Shown: positions 61,682 through 64,000 of the stretch, in pieces
How positions within the stretch are numbered: the stretch's first letter is position 1
Layout of the letters: the number at the start of each line of letters is the position of its first letter
From: Bin87 sp965204905
Lineage (GTDB): Bacteria > Chloroflexota > Dehalococcoidia > Lucifugimonadales > UBA3495
Length of the DNA stretch: 64,000 bases
Assembly (NCBI GenBank): GCA_965204905.1
Contig: OZ242042.1
Span: 1,922,001-1,986,000, forward strand
Direction: 5' to 3'
The notes under the pieces: model-generated
The model's input: the letters and a program-made list of their open reading frames with translations, nothing else
Told to the model about the DNA's origin: nothing
Databases searched by the model: none
Program-made: the position numbers and the translations under genes

Positions 61682-62614
61682 ATGGCAGCGGAGAACCGCG
61701 TTGCCACTCCACCGGCAGTAGAAGAAGCCGCCGCCGAGTCATTGGCGCGGCCCAACCGTTTGAGCCGCTTCTGGGCGGAAGCGCGGCGTTACCCGCTGTT
61801 TCCCATTGCGCTGCTGCTGATTGTGCTGGTTATACCGGCCATTTTTTCCGACATCATCGCTCCCCATGATCCGACCACCGGCAGCCTGTCGGCCCGCTTG
61901 CAGCCCCCCATCTGGATGGAAGGCGGCGACACCAACTACCTGCTGGGCACCGACCGGGTGGGGCGGGATATTCTGTCCCGAATCATGCACGGTGCGCGCG
62001 TGTCGGTGACCATCGCCGCCATCGCCATCTTTATCGCCGGAGTGCTGGGTACGTCCCTGGGAATCCTCGCAGGATACTGGGGCGGCTGGGTGGACGCGCT
62101 GGTGATGCGCCTGGTGGACATATCCCTCTCGATACCCATTATCCTGCTGGCGCTGGTCATCGTGGCGGCCACGGAACCGAGCATTCTGAACGTCATTGTC
62201 GTGCTGGTGCTGCTGATGTGGTCGCGTTACGCTCGACTGGTGCGGGGCGAAACCCTAGCGGTGCGGGTGCAGGACTTCATCTCTCGGGCGCAAGTGTCCG
62301 GCGCATCCCATCGGCGCATCATGTTCCGGCACGTGTTCCCCAACGTGTTCAACAGCGTTATCGTGCTGGCAACCCTCAACGTGGGATTCGTGATCGTGCT
62401 GGAGGCCACGCTGAGCTTCCTGGCGGTGGGCATCCCGCCCCCGCAACCGGCATGGGGTCTCATGGTAGCCGACGGCCGCGTGCTGATCGCGTCCGCCCAG
62501 GGTTGGTGGGTGTCGCTGTTCCCCGGCCTGGCCATCATGCTGGTAGTGCTCAGCATGAACCTGCTCGGCGACTGGTTGCGGGACCGGCTGGATCCGAAGC
62601 AGCGGCAGGTGTAG
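61682..62614 (+). CDS. ABC transporter permease, DppC/OppC type
   Basis: A 310-residue permease. After a charged N-terminus the first helix is PLFPIALLLIVLVIPAIFSDII; then LGTDRVGRDILSRIMHGARVSVTIAAIAIFIAGVLGTSLGILAGY and the EAA loop VRGETLAVRVQDFISRAQVSGASHRRIMFRHVFPN. ATG at 61682 follows AGGAGAGG. Last gene of the ABC cluster, which therefore needs an ATPase from elsewhere. Confidence 0.94.
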   Translation: MAAENRVATPPAVEEAAAESLARPNRLSRFWAEARRYPLFPIALLLIVLVIPAIFSDIIAPHDPTTGSLSARLQPPIWMEGGDTNYLLGTDRVGRDILSRIMHGARVSVTIAAIAIFIAGVLGTSLGILAGYWGGWVDALVMRLVDISLSIPIILLALVIVAATEPSILNVIVVLVLLMWSRYARLVRGETLAVRVQDFISRAQVSGASHRRIMFRHVFPNVFNSVIVLATLNVGFVIVLEATLSFLAVGIPPPQPAWGLMVADGRVLIASAQGWWVSLFPGLAIMLVVLSMNLLGDWLRDRLDPKQRQV

Positions 62615-62640
62615 CCACCAGGTACGACCGACAAAGCATA

Positions 62641-62663
62641 GGGGCGGGTTTGAAACCCGCCCC
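62641..62663. terminator. GC-rich palindrome between the ABC cluster and the converging LLM gene
   Basis: GGGGCGGGTTT and AAACCCGCCCC flank a single G. It lies 27 bases after the permease stop and 31 bases after the converging LLM gene's stop, so it may terminate both. The following CGTTTGC is a weak T-tract; the element also looks like a dispersed REP-type repeat. Confidence 0.5.
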
Positions 62664-62694
62664 GTTTGCATTCGGTATCTGCCGCTCGATACTC

Positions 62695-63609
62695 CTACCG
62701 GAGCTGCGGAATCACGTCCTCCGCAATCGACTGCATCAACTCTCGAATCCTGCCCACGTCGCCGGTGTTCAGCGCCAGGGCCACGTGCTCCGCCCCGGCG
62801 TCCCGGTACGCCGCGATGCCGGCCGCCATACCTGCCGCATCGTCGCCCGGCAGCCTGGAACGGTCTGCCGCCCGCTGGCTCGACGGGCCACCGTGCGCCT
62901 CCACCTCAACGCGCACGGACATCACCAGCTCATCCGGGTTTCGCCCGGCGGCCTCCGCCACCTCCCGTACCGTCTGCCGGCCAATGGCAAACTGCTCCGC
63001 GCTCACGCCCGACGGATGCCAGCCGTCGCCCCGACGGCCTGCTCGACGCAACGCGCCGGTGCTGTTGCCGCCAACCCACAGGGGAACACCTGGAGAACCG
63101 GACACCGTTTGCGCCGGCTTCGGAGAAAACTTCAGATCCTCGAACTGCCAGCGACGGCTGCTGTACTGCGGATCCTCGTTCGACCACAGTTCCCGCATTA
63201 TGTCCATTGACTCGTTGGTCAGGGAACCGCGCTGGCTCAACGGAATGCCCAGAGCTTCAAACTCCGGCGTCATCGCGCCCACGCCAATCCCAAGGGCCAA
63301 ACGGCCGCCCGACATCTGGTCCAGCGTCGCCGCATATTTCGCCAACTCCACCGGGTTGTGGTACGGCAGAACCAGCACCGAGGTCCCCAACATTATCCGC
63401 GACGTCAACGCCGAGATATGCGAGAGCGTCGCCATCGGGTGGTAGTACGGTTTGTCGTCCAGGCGTTCCCGGATGTACCCATTGTTGAAAAGATGGTCCA
63501 TGACCCAGATCGAGTCGTACCCCATCTCCTCCGCCAGGACGCCGAATCTGATGACCGCCTGCGGATCCTCGATTCCCCAGTTGTTGGGTACGGTAACGCC
63601 GAATTCCAT
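62695..63609 (-). CDS. LLM class F420-dependent oxidoreductase
   Basis: A 304-residue luciferase-like enzyme: MEFGVTVPNNWGIEDPQAVIRFGVLAEEMGYDSIWVMDHLF, TSVLVLPYHNPVELAKYAATLDQMSGGRLALGIGVGAMTPEFEALG, VPLWVGGNSTGALRRAGRRGDGWHP. The pattern is that of the TIGR03619-like F420-dependent subgroup. Convergent with the ABC cluster. Confidence 0.9.
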   Translation of the reverse strand: MEFGVTVPNNWGIEDPQAVIRFGVLAEEMGYDSIWVMDHLFNNGYIRERLDDKPYYHPMATLSHISALTSRIMLGTSVLVLPYHNPVELAKYAATLDQMSGGRLALGIGVGAMTPEFEALGIPLSQRGSLTNESMDIMRELWSNEDPQYSSRRWQFEDLKFSPKPAQTVSGSPGVPLWVGGNSTGALRRAGRRGDGWHPSGVSAEQFAIGRQTVREVAEAAGRNPDELVMSVRVEVEAHGGPSSQRAADRSRLPGDDAAGMAAGIAAYRDAGAEHVALALNTGDVGRIRELMQSIAEDVIPQLR

Positions 63610-63664
63610 TGTCCAGCCATCCTCCGCTCATGGAGAGCTTGTCGAACTGTCTGTCATTCGCAAC

Positions 63665-64000
63665 TTAGTTTCCGCCGGTTTTCGGCAGGAAAGGTACGAG
63701 TTTGTCGGCCAGCGACGCCAGGTTGCGCGACTGTACCCACACGTGGCCGTTGCCCCGGAACCTCATTACGAGACCCTCGCCGCCGGCAATCAGCGAACCA
63801 ATGCCCCCTACTTTCCCAATCGAGTATTCCACGTCGTCGCTGAACGCCACCAGGTGACCGGTATCCACTACCAGCTCCTGTCCCGGCGTAACGGGCACCT
63901 GCTTAATCGCTCCGTAGGAGTTGTAAAACACGGTTCCCGACCCCCGCTCAGCGTAAGACCTGATGAAAAACAGGCTCTCGCCGCTGAAAAACCCACGAAA
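63665..64000 (-). CDS. AIM24/TIGR00266 family protein, partial at the window edge
   Basis: The C-terminal 111 residues of a gene whose start is beyond the window. FRGFFSGESLFFIRSYAERGSGTVFYNSYGAIKQVPVTPGQELVVDTGHLVAFSDDVEYSIGKVGGIGSLIAGGEGLVMRF and VWVQSRNLASLADKLVPFLP match the AIM24 beta-helix family. Role unknown; the yeast relative organises mitochondrial membrane proteins. The frame is continuous to base 64000. Confidence 0.85.
   Translation of the reverse strand, partial: FRGFFSGESLFFIRSYAERGSGTVFYNSYGAIKQVPVTPGQELVVDTGHLVAFSDDVEYSIGKVGGIGSLIAGGEGLVMRFRGNGHVWVQSRNLASLADKLVPFLPKTGGN

Noticed and set aside
1..64000. CRISPR arrays, IS elements, rRNA genes
   Set aside because: I saw no regularly spaced repeats, no transposase-like proteins and no rRNA sequence in the window.

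Overview
The window reads as a chromosomal piece of an uncultured Chloroflexota bacterium, most likely a Dehalococcoidia/SAR202-type lineage. This is inferred from content: many CoA-transferase family III, luciferase-like flavin monooxygenase, SDR, Rieske oxygenase and NHL-propeller genes, a substrate-binding lipoprotein with a Q/T/P-rich linker, many TTG/GTG starts, and a GC-rich sequence with GGAGG-type ribosome sites. No phylogenetic test was possible. LAYOUT: 1-4.6 kb holds a broken 2TM gene, a cyclase-family hydrolase, a translationally coupled DUF4258/repeat-protein pair, a PD-(D/E)xK nuclease-like gene and an amidohydrolase. 4.7-11.9 kb is a housekeeping operon behind a clear sigma70 promoter: rpsB-tsf-pyrH-frr-uppS-cdsA-dxr-rseP (translation, UMP kinase, isoprenoid and lipid precursors, site-2 protease). 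12-19.5 kb has enoyl-CoA hydratase plus cupin, a small HTH protein, LLM oxidoreductase, an FKBP, small membrane proteins, an SDR and a coupled exported/polytopic membrane pair with a Cys cluster. 19.6-25.9 kb has a NYN-LOTUS protein with no canonical start, a purQ-transporter-purL operon with yqeY, and tRNA-Leu(CAA). 26.3-36 kb is a stress/signalling block (four universal stress protein loci, histidine kinase, Lon, Hsp20, SNF transporter) in which several genes are broken: one by a stop, one by a palindrome-associated frameshift, and three by deletions. 36-44.9 kb has a MidA-like methyltransferase, thiolase/OB-fold pair, HAD, a tandem CaiB fusion, RidA, an FMN hydroxyacid oxidase and an LLM enzyme. 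45-49 kb has an NHL propeller, a deleted copy of it, and a two-gene unit whose first reading partner is a UGSC-family selenoprotein with an in-frame UGA and a candidate SECIS hairpin. 49.1-55.8 kb is a catabolic set: SDR, Rieske oxygenase beta and alpha, LLM enzyme, a solo NMT1-like binding protein, a GlcG/HbpS-like protein and a CoA-transferase, then tRNA-Ser(CGA). 55.9-64 kb has a PcrA/UvrD helicase, an oligopeptide-type ABC cluster (binding protein and two permeases), an LLM enzyme and a partial AIM24-family gene. HOW IT FITS TOGETHER: the genes outside the housekeeping blocks suggest a heterotrophic oxidative degrader: ring hydroxylation by the Rieske pair, flavin monooxygenation, CoA activation by CaiB-type transferases and beta-oxidation-like steps (enoyl-CoA hydratase, thiolase). 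The strongest findings are the UGSC selenoprotein, the frameshift sitting exactly in a perfect 35-bp palindrome in the SNF transporter, the out-of-frame kinase/Lon junction, an Hsp20 gene without its alpha-crystallin domain, and the NYN-LOTUS gene that seems to need an AUC/AUU start.
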